A DNA stretch of 64,000 nucleotides from Paraburkholderia flava. Its GTDB lineage: Bacteria > Pseudomonadota > Gammaproteobacteria > Burkholderiales > Burkholderiaceae. Positions 35,785 through 44,788 of this stretch are shown here, piece by piece. Location of the stretch: positions 2,122,536 to 2,186,535 of the forward strand of contig NZ_SMRO01000002.1 in NCBI RefSeq assembly GCF_004359985.1, read 5' to 3'. Below the pieces are notes generated by a model. That model was given only the letters and a program-made list of their open reading frames with translations. It made no database searches and was not told where the DNA came from. The position numbers and the translations under genes are program-made. Positions within the stretch are counted from its first letter, which is position 1; the number at the start of each line of letters is the position of its first letter.

Positions 35785-36297
35785 TTACTCGTAGCTGACC
35801 ATCACCGTCACCGGCTTCGGCCGATGCAACGCCGACGGACGATCGACCGACAGCGTCAGCAAGCCTTGATTCTGCTTCAGGTAATAGTCGTGCGATGCCT
35901 GCCACGCGACCTGATGACCTTTCGTATCGACGAATCGCGTGACGATGTCGCTGTGTGCGTCCGGACCGATGCTCAGATGCGCCGCGTCATTCCCCTCGCC
36001 GTTCCCATAGAACGACACCGTCGCGGCCGGCTTGTCGGCGCCGGGCGTCGAGAAGGTCACTGCGATGGCGTCGGCGGAAGCGCCCGCCTTCGCCGCTCCG
36101 ATGAACGACGACGAAGCACTGGGCGGAGGGGAAGTGTCGATCGAATAAGGCGGCGCCACGATACGGCCGTAGAACCGTATCTCCGACTCCTGGCCGGAAG
36201 ACGCCGCGTGTGTGGAAAGCGGGAGGCCGATCGAGAGCGCCATCGTCGAGAGTGCGACGATGCGCGTCCGCCATATACGCCTGCGATGGTCCTTCAT
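35785..36297 (-). CDS. Small secreted accessory protein of the fimbrial locus
   Basis: About 170 residues with a Sec signal (cleavage near THA-AS, about residue 31) and a beta-rich mature part starting EIRFYGRIVAPPY, like the first strand of a fimbrial subunit, and ending in VTVMVSYE, like the last strand. It lacks the cysteine pair of typical pilins. The start is ATG 36297 with GGAG five bases before it. It lies 149 bp after the tip-protein gene with its own inverted-repeat region. Probably a minor pilin or anchor, uncertain. Confidence 0.65.
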   Translation of the reverse strand: MKDHRRRIWRTRIVALSTMALSIGLPLSTHAASSGQESEIRFYGRIVAPPYSIDTSPPPSASSSFIGAAKAGASADAIAVTFSTPGADKPAATVSFYGNGEGNDAAHLSIGPDAHSDIVTRFVDTKGHQVAWQASHDYYLKQNQGLLTLSVDRPSALHRPKPVTVMVSYE

Positions 36298-36320
36298 GAC
36301 CACTCCGGTTGTTCAATATG

Positions 36321-36358
36321 ACGTCGGGAACATTGTTAATTTAGGTTAACGACGACGT
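36321..36358. promoter_or_regulatory. Nested inverted repeats upstream of the accessory fimbrial gene
   Basis: Outer arms ACGTCG (36321-36326) and CGACGT (36353-36358) enclose inner arms GTTAA (36335-36339) and TTAAC (36346-36350), 24 bp upstream of ATG 36297. It could be an operator or an RNA hairpin that sets expression of the last gene separately. Confidence 0.4.
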
Positions 36359-36446
36359 AAGAACAATCTTTAGCCCGGGTGGTGCAAGTTGTTGCGCAGC
36401 CTGCGTGGCTCCTTATCTCTTTATACGTTTGCGGGTTAAGGTAAGG

Positions 36447-37505
36447 CTACTGGTAGCTCATCGTAAACGTAGCCAGCCCCTTCACCGTTCCGGCTGTCAC
36501 CGTGCCGGTCGAGATGTACTGCGCGGTCAACGGAATGCTGGTCGTGCTGGCCGACGCGCCCACCAGCCACTGGTTCGGATTGCCCGCCACTGCGGAGTCC
36601 GGTCCGTAGCTGACCGGCGACCCGCCGCTTTTCAGCACGCGCAGCTTCACGCCGGTCGCGGTCGACCCGCTCGCCAGCGTCAGGTTGCTGGTCGTGTTGC
36701 CGGGCGCGGTCGCGTCGGTCAGCGTCACGTAGACGTTCGCGCCGGACTGGCACGACAGCCCGATGCTGAAGTTCTGGTTGCCGGCCGTCGTGCCCACCGT
36801 GCCGAGCGCGCTCGCGTTCACCGACGGCAGCGTCACGCTGACCGACGGCGTGGTCACCGTGCAGGTCGTCGCGACGATCGACGTGTTGTTGACCGAGATG
36901 GTCACGAGCGCCGGCGATGTCACGTTCAACGGGATGTTGTGGCTGACCAGCGTGAACAGCTGCGGGATGTTGATCGCGCCGCCGCTCTTCACCTGCGCGG
37001 CCGTCTTGACCAGTTGATAGGTGAACGTAAAGGACCCGGTGAACGCGTTCGTGTTCGTGATCGGCGCGCCGAAATCGTCCCAGCCGCCCACGCCCAGCGA
37101 CGACATCACCTTGTTGCCGTAGGTCACGTCGATCACCTTGATGCCGATCCCCGCAATGCCCGTATTCCAGACGCCCGCCACCGGGCTCACGGCCAGTTGC
37201 GGAAAATACTGCATGTACCAGCCGTTGTTGTACGGCGGCACCGTGCCGGGATTCGACGGACAGTTGACCGATACCGTCGACGACTGCACCGAACTGAGCG
37301 GCGTACCGACCGGCGTGTCGCGCGGCACGGTGATCGTACCGAAGCTGATCGCCGCCGAGCCGGTGATCGTGCATTGCAGCGCCGCATTCGCCGACGTGCT
37401 GACGCCGAGGCCCAGCAGGCCGGCGACGCTCAGCGTCGCGATCGCGAGCCAGCGGCGTGAGCGGTGCGACCCGTGCGATAGCGCGCGTGGCAGAAAGAAA
37501 GTCAT
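36447..37505 (-). CDS. Two-domain fimbrial tip protein (adhesin-type)
   Basis: A 352-residue secreted protein with a signal peptide ending near SANA-ALQC. The N-terminal half (about 45-210) is an unfamiliar beta-rich domain. The C-terminal half (about 215-352) is a standard pilin domain with the first-strand cysteine (ATTCTVT), the second cysteine (LSCQSG) and the terminal ATFTMSYQ strand. This adhesin-plus-pilin layout is that of FimH-like tip proteins. Its ATG overlaps the usher stop codon (TGATG), so translation is coupled. Receptor unknown. Confidence 0.85.
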   Translation of the reverse strand: MTFFLPRALSHGSHRSRRWLAIATLSVAGLLGLGVSTSANAALQCTITGSAAISFGTITVPRDTPVGTPLSSVQSSTVSVNCPSNPGTVPPYNNGWYMQYFPQLAVSPVAGVWNTGIAGIGIKVIDVTYGNKVMSSLGVGGWDDFGAPITNTNAFTGSFTFTYQLVKTAAQVKSGGAINIPQLFTLVSHNIPLNVTSPALVTISVNNTSIVATTCTVTTPSVSVTLPSVNASALGTVGTTAGNQNFSIGLSCQSGANVYVTLTDATAPGNTTSNLTLASGSTATGVKLRVLKSGGSPVSYGPDSAVAGNPNQWLVGASASTTSIPLTAQYISTGTVTAGTVKGLATFTMSYQ

Positions 37506-40219
37506 CACGGGTTTCCTCCGGCAGACTGAACCGCCGCTGTGTCCTTCGATGAACGGCTCGCCGTCACTGCGTGAGCAACGCCGCCCGTTGCATCGGTTGC
37601 TGTGCTCGCCACGTTCGACGCTGCGTCCACCGGACCGCACGTCGCATCGATATGCGCATACGCGCCCTTGTCCTCGCCCTTCGGCGGCAGGCGGTAGTTG
37701 AACCGGCACGTTTCATCCGCCGCATCGCCCCACTTGACGGTCAGCGTCCCCTGATCGGCGACGCCGCGCACGAAGATGCGGCTGTTCTGGCCGATCGCGC
37801 CGACGTTCGACCCCTGCGCGTCGTACACGCTCGCGCCGAACGGCAGCAACGCGCCGTTGGGCTGATGCGCGGCGATCACGGCGGCCCGTCCGCTGACCGT
37901 GCCGAAGCGGATCATCACCACCGAGTTCGCACGCGGTGCGACCTGCTGGCTCGTCGAACGGAATTCGACGTCGAGCGGAATGCCCTTCGGATCGATCTCG
38001 ACGGTGTTCAGGCTGTACGGCGTCAGGTACGGAATCACCGCGTAGCCACTGCCGTCGATCCGCACGCCCGACGAATTCGTGATCCGCGCGCCCTTCGCGT
38101 CCTTCGCTTCGACGACGCCGATCGTGTCGCCGAGATCGTTTGCGAAGGTCACGCCGCCCGGATGAGCGACGACCGCACCGGTGATGCCTGCCGACACCTG
38201 CGAGAAGCCGGAGCCGCCGCTCGCGCTCGCGGACAGCGTCGCGTACGGGCTGCGGTACTGGCCGTTCGCGCCGCCGGTGGTTGCGCCCGGCTGATGGCCG
38301 GTGGTCACGCCGTAGGTGAATTCGTTGTCGACGCCGGCCGAGCCGTTCAGCATCGCCTGTTCGGACGAACCGCCGACGTTGCTGTGCGTAAAGTTCGTCG
38401 ATAGCGTCGGCGCGTGCTGTCCGCTGCCGAGCGGGATCGACACGCTCGCGAAGAGCTGGTTGTTCATTTGGCCGGTGAGGCCGTCGCGTTGCCGCGACAG
38501 CGACACGTTGTAGCTGAAGTTCGTGCCGAACGCGCGCAGCACGTTGTTGTAGCCGATCTGGAATTGCGCCGTGGTGCCGGCGCGGTTCCAGTAATCGAGT
38601 GTCGAACCGACCACGTACGCGTTGCCCCAGCCGTTGCCGAAGCTCTGGTTCATCGTCAGCTGGACCTGGTTGCGCTGGCGATCGACCGCGCTCGGATCCT
38701 GGCCGCCGGCGACCCGATCGCGTGCGAGCATCGCATCGCGCAGCGCCCAGAAACCGCTCGACGAATAGCGATAGGCGGCGACCGTGAAGTTCGTATTGGT
38801 CGTCGGCACCAGCTTGCTGTAGCTGATCCGCACGCTTTGGCCGGTCGTGTCCGACAGGCCGCGAATGCTTGCGCGGGCTTCGGTGATGTCGACTGCGACT
38901 GCACCGAGCGGCGTGTTGACTGCCGCGCCGATCAGTCCCGCGAGATAGCCCTGCGCGACGATCGATCCCGCGTAGCCGGTCACGATGTTGTTGAAGCCGT
39001 GCTGCACGGTGCCCTGCAGCAGGTTGCTGTGCTCGCTGACCTGCGCGTCGCGGAACTGGCCGGCCGCGAGGTTGAAGCGCGTGATGCCCGGACGCAGCAA
39101 CTGCGCAACCGACGCGTACGGCACCGAGAAACTGTGCTGGCTGCCGTCGGCCTCGGTCACCGTCACGAGCAGATTGCCGCCGTAACCCGTCGCGTACAGA
39201 TCGTTGATCTCGAACGCGCCGGGCGCGACGTTGGTTTCGTAGAGCTTGTTGCCGTTCTGCGTGACCGTCACGCGCGCATTGCTGGTCGCGATCCCGCGAA
39301 TCAGCGGCGCGTAGCCGCGCAGCGAATCGGGCAGCATCCGGTCGTCGCTCGCGAGCTCGACACCGCGAATGCCGATGCTGTCGAACACGGCGCCGTCGGT
39401 GAACGCATCGCCGATCGTCAGCTGGCTGCGGATCGACGGCAGATCGTGCTGCAGGTAGGTCGCGATGTCCTGATAGGAACGCGGGCCGTTCGACTGCCAC
39501 GTGATCGCGGAGTTTTGCCGGAAATGCCAGCTGCCGAAGTTGATCCCGCTGTTCAGCCCGAGGTAGGTCTGCGTGTTCGCCGCACCCGAACCGCTCACGT
39601 GGAACGAGTTGAGGTTGTAGCCCAACGTCGCCGACGTCACGCCCTCGTCCCAGAACTCCGGGCTCACATACCCCTGCGGATTGCGCAGCAATGCGGCCTG
39701 CGGAATGCTCAGGTCGAGCCGCAGATCGGACATGTCGAACGATTGCGACGCACCGTCGACCAGATCGGCGATGTTCGCGCACTCGCCGGCCTGAGCCTTC
39801 GCGAGTTCGTCGTGTCCTTTCGCCGACAGCGTCGAAAAATTCAGCCCGAGACGCTCGATCAGCGTCCGGTCGAAACACGGCGTCGCGCTCGCGGCACCCT
39901 GCTGCGCGACGAAGCGAATCGCCGAGTGACCGACCCAGTTGCCGTTCACGTAGAGGTCGACCGTGTAGTCGCCGGGCGATACCGGATTGCCGTGCTCGAA
40001 ACGCGACACGTCGACGCTCTGCCCCTTGGGCCGCATCAGGAACTGGTCGTTGAACTGCACATCGGCGAGCGTGGTCGTGCTGGCTGTGCTGGATGCCGTC
40101 GCGGCAAACGCCGGCAACGCGCTCCACGCCGCAACCGCGCCGAGGATCACGGCGTGGCTGCGGCGGAGCGCGAACCGGTTCACGGTACGCGGTCGAGGAC
40201 GTTGTTCTCGGGTACGCAT
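37505..40219 (-). CDS. Outer membrane fimbrial usher
   Basis: A 904-residue FimD/PapC-family usher: signal peptide, N-terminal chaperone-binding domain (VQFNDQFLMRPKGQSVDVSRFE onset, about 50-180), a 24-strand beta-barrel with plug, and C-terminal domains with a late cysteine pair (ETCRFNY and DATCGP). It secretes and assembles the pilus. No obvious Shine-Dalgarno sequence precedes the ATG. It lies between chaperone (126 bp upstream) and tip-protein genes. Confidence 0.94.
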   Translation of the reverse strand: MRTREQRPRPRTVNRFALRRSHAVILGAVAAWSALPAFAATASSTASTTTLADVQFNDQFLMRPKGQSVDVSRFEHGNPVSPGDYTVDLYVNGNWVGHSAIRFVAQQGAASATPCFDRTLIERLGLNFSTLSAKGHDELAKAQAGECANIADLVDGASQSFDMSDLRLDLSIPQAALLRNPQGYVSPEFWDEGVTSATLGYNLNSFHVSGSGAANTQTYLGLNSGINFGSWHFRQNSAITWQSNGPRSYQDIATYLQHDLPSIRSQLTIGDAFTDGAVFDSIGIRGVELASDDRMLPDSLRGYAPLIRGIATSNARVTVTQNGNKLYETNVAPGAFEINDLYATGYGGNLLVTVTEADGSQHSFSVPYASVAQLLRPGITRFNLAAGQFRDAQVSEHSNLLQGTVQHGFNNIVTGYAGSIVAQGYLAGLIGAAVNTPLGAVAVDITEARASIRGLSDTTGQSVRISYSKLVPTTNTNFTVAAYRYSSSGFWALRDAMLARDRVAGGQDPSAVDRQRNQVQLTMNQSFGNGWGNAYVVGSTLDYWNRAGTTAQFQIGYNNVLRAFGTNFSYNVSLSRQRDGLTGQMNNQLFASVSIPLGSGQHAPTLSTNFTHSNVGGSSEQAMLNGSAGVDNEFTYGVTTGHQPGATTGGANGQYRSPYATLSASASGGSGFSQVSAGITGAVVAHPGGVTFANDLGDTIGVVEAKDAKGARITNSSGVRIDGSGYAVIPYLTPYSLNTVEIDPKGIPLDVEFRSTSQQVAPRANSVVMIRFGTVSGRAAVIAAHQPNGALLPFGASVYDAQGSNVGAIGQNSRIFVRGVADQGTLTVKWGDAADETCRFNYRLPPKGEDKGAYAHIDATCGPVDAASNVASTATDATGGVAHAVTASRSSKDTAAVQSAGGNP

Positions 40220-40345
40220 GTCGTCTGCTTGCTGGTCTGGTCTGCTTGTTGGCCTGGGTCTGTCACGCTGGCCGGCGGTGCGGGGCGTGACCTGTTTTTT
40301 CTTCGCTTCTCATCGTTATCGAAGCGAGTTGTTCTGTCGTGCGTG

Positions 40346-41107
40346 CTACGGCTTCGCGTGCGCGTCGTACTTGCCCTCCGTGCCCGCGCCGTAGTCGTTG
40401 ATGAACGTGTAGTCGACGTGTTGCGGCGCGCTGGCGAGCGGCGCCGTCGAGCCAACGTCGAAGTCCATCGTCGCGTTCGGATCGACCATGCCGCCCTTGT
40501 CGTTTTCCCACGTCGCCGCGCCGTCGGTGGCCACCACCTTGCTGAACGTCACGTGATAAGGCGTCGGGTTGACCGCTTCGAGTGCATAGCTGCCGTTGTC
40601 TTTACGTACGAACTTCCACGTGACTTTTGCTGCTGCGTCGTTCGCGTCGCCGGGCAAACCCTTCGGACGGAAAAACACCTTGATGCGCGAACGAAACGCG
40701 AGCTGCAGCGAATTCGGCATATCGGATGTCGTGCTGGCCGCAGCGCGCGGCGGCACTTCGAGGACGTTGAGCCAGAACAGCGACTCCTTGTCCTGCGGCA
40801 GCGCTTCCTGCGTGTAGATCAGACGCAGGCTCTGCCCTTTCTTCGGGTCGAGTCGAAACAGCGGCGGCGACAGCGTGAACGGCACCTTCGATTCTTCCGG
40901 CATCGCGTTCGGATTGCCCGTGTCCAGCCACGCCTGCACGAGTGCCGGGGCGTCGCCTTCGTTACTGAGCTTGATGGTCACTTCGCGCTCCTGCGCGGAA
41001 TAGATCACGCGCGTTCCGCTGATCACCACGCCCGCGTGCGCGCTGCCCGTGCCTAGCGATAACGCTAAAACCATCATCGCTACACGCCATTTCTTTTGCG
41101 CCGTCAT
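40346..41107 (-). CDS. Periplasmic pilus chaperone
   Basis: A 253-residue FimC/PapD-type chaperone. The signal peptide ends near SAHA-GVV, followed by two Ig-like domains: the first has GTRVIYSAQEREVTIKLSN and the conserved RLIYTQEALPQDKESLFWLNV region that carries the subunit-binding basic residues, the second begins around LQLAFRSRIKVFFRP. ATG 41107 is chosen; an in-frame ATG at 41119 is possible. It guides pilin subunits to the usher. Confidence 0.93.
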   Translation of the reverse strand: MTAQKKWRVAMMVLALSLGTGSAHAGVVISGTRVIYSAQEREVTIKLSNEGDAPALVQAWLDTGNPNAMPEESKVPFTLSPPLFRLDPKKGQSLRLIYTQEALPQDKESLFWLNVLEVPPRAAASTTSDMPNSLQLAFRSRIKVFFRPKGLPGDANDAAAKVTWKFVRKDNGSYALEAVNPTPYHVTFSKVVATDGAATWENDKGGMVDPNATMDFDVGSTAPLASAPQHVDYTFINDYGAGTEGKYDAHAKP

Positions 41108-41206
41108 TTCGCAACCCATGATTCTTTGGCGAACGTCGGGTCCGCCTTGATTTTTTTGCAACCGGCACCGCTAAGGGTGCCGGTTGCCACCCCGTAACGT
41201 CGTCTC

Positions 41207-41749
41207 TTACTGGTAGACGATCGAGTACATGACGGTCGTGTTGACCGTACCTGCCGTCGACGCGCCACCGGTCGCGACGTATTGCGCGAAGTACTTGAGC
41301 GTTGCCGCACCGCTCGCGAGCGCAACCGCCTTCGAGTTTTGCGAAGCCTGTGCCGCGCCCAGTGTGACGACGCTGCTGTCGCCGTTCAGCAGACCGACTT
41401 CGACGTTCGTCGCCGTGCCCGATGCGTTGACCAGTTGACCCGTCGTCGTGTCGACGGTCGCGCCCGGCTCGAAGTACGTCGAGACGTTGCCCGAGTTCGG
41501 CGTGCAGTTCGACAGCGCGATGTTGAACGGCGTACGGCCGGCGGTCGTACCGGCGGTGGCCAGTGCGGACGTCGACACGGTCGGCAGCGTGACCGTGAAG
41601 TTCTTGCCGCCGCCATTGCCGCTGATCGTGCAGGTCTGGCTGGTGATCTGGCCGGTAAACGTGATGGTGCCGTCCGCAGCTTGCGAGGCGACCGGCATCG
41701 CGGTTACTGCAGCAATTGCAGTAAGGATGCCTAAGCGAGTGATGTTCAT
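41207..41749 (-). CDS. Major type 1-like fimbrial subunit
   Basis: A 180-residue pilin: signal peptide (about 1-25, cleavage near SQA-AD), mature start GTITFTGQITSQTCTI with Cys about 39, second cysteine in LSNCTP, and the C-terminal beta-strand ending MYSIVYQ that is used for donor-strand exchange. ATG 41749 follows GGGAAT. It is first in the operon and follows a long AT-rich leader region, as expected for the most abundant subunit. Confidence 0.92.
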   Translation of the reverse strand: MNITRLGILTAIAAVTAMPVASQAADGTITFTGQITSQTCTISGNGGGKNFTVTLPTVSTSALATAGTTAGRTPFNIALSNCTPNSGNVSTYFEPGATVDTTTGQLVNASGTATNVEVGLLNGDSSVVTLGAAQASQNSKAVALASGAATLKYFAQYVATGGASTAGTVNTTVMYSIVYQ

Positions 41750-42243
41750 GACTATTCCCGTTGATGAGTGGAGCCGGATATTGAAAGCGTATATGGCCGA
41801 CTCTGCGATGTACGTCGCACCGCACCGACTCAGCCATGGACGCATTGTCCAAGACCTCACATTTCGCAACCTTTAACAAATGCAATATTTATTTCGTGAA
41901 GCTTTAAAAAACGTCAAATCCAGAAAATGCGAGGGTTAATCCTTAAATCGGCGTGGGATTTATTTTTCATCGTTAGGTATGAAGAAAGAGTGCTGATTGA
42001 CCACCCGGCGGGCCCTGCGCTGCGATCTCCCCCACCCCGAATCGACTGTGCATCGGGTGAATTGACAATTTTTAAAACTTAACGATGTTTTATTTGACAT
42101 TCATTATGAGATTGAAATCGGTTAAAAAAATATAGTCGAACCAGCATTAACCAGACCTGCCCGACGATCATCACGGATATCCGTCGTACGTTATTTTCGG
42201 GTGGAAAAAACAGTCCCATCAAACCGGCGAACAGGAGCGCGGT
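41750..42243. other. 494-bp AT-rich divergent promoter region (fimbriae / EAL protein)
   Basis: No gene. It is markedly AT-rich compared with its surroundings, especially 41880-41960 and 42060-42140, as is common for H-NS-type silenced fimbrial promoters. Two TTGACA hexamers occur on the plus strand (42062-42067 and 42094-42099), 32 bp apart, but neither has a good -10 at 16-18 bp. Confidence 0.55.
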
Positions 42244-43137
42244 ATGCATCAAAATAAAATATCGCCCGCCCGGTTGGCCGCTGGCGATGTGGTCCCCTCG
42301 CCGATTGGCGAAGCAATGGCAGGCACGATCCTGGGCGATAGAGTCGTGAAGGGTTTGAAGACCGGTGAATTTCACGTCGCGTTCCAGCCTATCGTCCACG
42401 CGCAGACCAGCACGTTGTCGGGCGTCGAATGCCTGCTGAGATGGTCGCATCCGGACTATGGCTTGCTGCTGCCCGGAAGTTTCCGTCACGTATTCGACAA
42501 CGTCGACGTTGCGCGCGAGATCAGCTATTTCGTGCTTGATTCCGTCTGCGAGCAACTGGCGGGGCTGCGCAAGCTGGGTATCGATACGCCCCCTCACGTC
42601 GCGATCAACATCCAGCCGTCGCAACTGGTCGACGACACGCTAAGCGAGAGAATCAGGAAGATCACGAAGAAACACGGGGTCGACCCGTGTGTGCTCGAAC
42701 TGGAACTCATCGAGACAGAGGATGTAGCGAAGATACTGGCCGTGCATGAGTTCACGCGATCGCTTAGAAAGCTGGGCGTGCGCCTCGCGATCGACGACTT
42801 CGGTACGGGCTATTCGTCGCTGACGACGCTCGACCGGATGCATATCGACACCGTCAAGCTGACGCGCGAATTCCTGCTTGGAATCCCCGCATCGCCGCTC
42901 GCCTGCACGGTGGTAAGCACGATACTGGATCTGTTTGCGCGTCTCGGCATTACCGCGGTCGCGGAAGGCGTGGAGACCCATGAGCAATTGCGCTGGCTCG
43001 CGCAACGCCCGGAGGTTCTGGTGCAGGGTTACTACATCGCGCCGCCACGACAAACGTTGTCGGAAGCGCTACGCGATCATCGGCCTTTGGCGAAAGGCCT
43101 CGCAGTCCGGCCACGCGGCAAACACCAGGCCGGCTGA
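42244..43137 (+). CDS. EAL-domain c-di-GMP phosphodiesterase
   Basis: A 297-residue stand-alone cytoplasmic EAL domain. Residues expected for Mg2+ binding and hydrolysis are present: Glu62 (the EAL box reads ECL), Asn122, Glu154, Asp184-Asp185 (DDFGTGYSS), Lys205, Glu241 (AEGVET) and Gln261 (QGYY), so it should be active; the usual KID triplet reads KLT. AGGAG precedes ATG 42244 by six bases. It is divergent from the fimbrial operon and probably ties pilus expression or surface attachment to c-di-GMP levels. Confidence 0.9.
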   Translation: MHQNKISPARLAAGDVVPSPIGEAMAGTILGDRVVKGLKTGEFHVAFQPIVHAQTSTLSGVECLLRWSHPDYGLLLPGSFRHVFDNVDVAREISYFVLDSVCEQLAGLRKLGIDTPPHVAINIQPSQLVDDTLSERIRKITKKHGVDPCVLELELIETEDVAKILAVHEFTRSLRKLGVRLAIDDFGTGYSSLTTLDRMHIDTVKLTREFLLGIPASPLACTVVSTILDLFARLGITAVAEGVETHEQLRWLAQRPEVLVQGYYIAPPRQTLSEALRDHRPLAKGLAVRPRGKHQAG

Positions 43138-43166
43138 ATTACTGCGTTTTTCACGCTTGATCTGCG

Positions 43167-44669
43167 CTAGCGCGAAATCTCTTCCAGCGCGAGGTCGCGC
43201 GTACGCGGCCCGAACACGCCGATCGCCAGCATCACGATACCCATCGCCGCCGAGATGAAAACGAACACGCCCGTCGTGCCGAACTCCCTCAACGTTGCCG
43301 CGATGATGAATGCCGTAAAGATTGCGGAAAAGCGGCTCCACGAATAGACGAAACCCACCGCCTGCGCGCGGATACTCGTCGGGAAAAGCTCCGCCTGATA
43401 CGCGTGATAGCTGTACGACATGATGTTGCCGACCAGCGTCAGGCACACACCCAGCGATATCAGCAGCACCGCGTTCGCCACCTGACTGAACCACAGACCG
43501 GCCACGACATTGATCGCGGCCATCGCAACGATGACGGTCTTGCGCTCGAAGCGATCCGCGATCACGAGACCGATCAGCGGCCCCACGGGCGCCGCGAGCG
43601 CGATGATGCTCGAGTACATCAGGCTCGTCGATACCGTGATGCCCTGCTTGATCAGCAACGTCGGCACCCAGTTCGCGAAGCCGTAATAGCCCACCGTCTG
43701 GAATACGTTGAACACGGTCAGCATCAACGCGCGCCGACGATACGGCGGCCGCCATATGTCGCGAAACCGGCCGCGCGACGAAGGCGGCGACAGCATCCCC
43801 GGCGGCGGCAACGGCCGGCCGTACTCCGCTTCGACCTTCCTTTCGAGTGTGGACATCACATCGTCGGCTTCGGTCAGGCGTCCTTGCTGTGCGAGCCAAC
43901 GCGGACTTTCCGGCAGTTGACGGCGAATCCACCAGACGAAGATCGCGGCGGACGCACCGGTCAGCACGACCCACCGCCATCCATCGATGCCAAACGGCGC
44001 ATGCGGTACGAGCAGATAAGACAGAAACGCGACCACGGGCACCGCCGCGAAGCCGACGGCCTGCTCGCACGCAAACGCACGGCCGCGAATCCGCTTGGGC
44101 ACCAGCTCGGAGATGTACGTGCCGATCGTCACGAGTTCGACGCCGATACCGAGGCCCGCAATGAAGCGCCACAGATTCAGGCCGCCGGCAGTGTGCTGGA
44201 ACGCCATGACCGTATTGGCCGCGACGTACCACAGCAGCGACCACGTGAAGATCGAGCGCCGCCCGAAGCGATCGGCGAGAAACCCGCACGCGAACGTTCC
44301 GACGAACAGCCCCGCGAACAGCGACGCAATAAAACTCGCGACCCCGGTGCTGCCGAACAGACCGTGAGTAGTCGGCGTAAGCAGCCCGCTGCGCACGAGC
44401 CCCGGTGCGATGTAGCCGGTGTACAGCAGGTCGTATAGCTCGAAGAAAAAACCGAGACTCAGCAGCACGACCAGCTTCCAGATCGAGCGCGTCGCCGGCA
44501 GACGATCGAGCCGTGCGGCAATCGCGCGGACGTCGAGTGCGGCGGCGGCATCGAGCATCGTCTCGGGGCTATCGGCGCTGTCTGAGGCATCGTCCCGTGC
44601 TGGAAAATCGGGGGGCGCCAATGTCATCGCGTCGGTGTCATCGACGAGCGCCTTGTCGGTCGAATGCAT
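43167..44669 (-). CDS. MFS transporter, sugar-porter-like
   Basis: A 500-residue inner-membrane protein with 12 TM segments and an acidic N-terminal extension of about 60 residues. It carries the TM2-3 loop DRFGRRS and the central-loop motif LPESPRWLAQQGR of the sugar/organic acid porter group. ATG 44669 follows AGGAG. It lies 119 bp downstream of an aconitase-family gene on the same strand, so it may import that enzyme's substrate, perhaps a tri- or dicarboxylate. Confidence 0.85.
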   Translation of the reverse strand: MHSTDKALVDDTDAMTLAPPDFPARDDASDSADSPETMLDAAAALDVRAIAARLDRLPATRSIWKLVVLLSLGFFFELYDLLYTGYIAPGLVRSGLLTPTTHGLFGSTGVASFIASLFAGLFVGTFACGFLADRFGRRSIFTWSLLWYVAANTVMAFQHTAGGLNLWRFIAGLGIGVELVTIGTYISELVPKRIRGRAFACEQAVGFAAVPVVAFLSYLLVPHAPFGIDGWRWVVLTGASAAIFVWWIRRQLPESPRWLAQQGRLTEADDVMSTLERKVEAEYGRPLPPPGMLSPPSSRGRFRDIWRPPYRRRALMLTVFNVFQTVGYYGFANWVPTLLIKQGITVSTSLMYSSIIALAAPVGPLIGLVIADRFERKTVIVAMAAINVVAGLWFSQVANAVLLISLGVCLTLVGNIMSYSYHAYQAELFPTSIRAQAVGFVYSWSRFSAIFTAFIIAATLREFGTTGVFVFISAAMGIVMLAIGVFGPRTRDLALEEISR

Positions 44670-44788
44670 TGTTTGTCTCCTATGTCATACAGAGTTGGCG
44701 CTTGAACGCCGTACTCCGACGTCGACCTCTGTTGCCGCCTTAGCGCTTACTCCTTGTCCCACGCTAAACAGATCCTGCCCACCTTCTG

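Noticed and set aside
41750..42243. Invertible promoter element (fim switch)
   Set aside because: I found no flanking inverted repeats or recombinase gene; only AT-rich sequence is seen.
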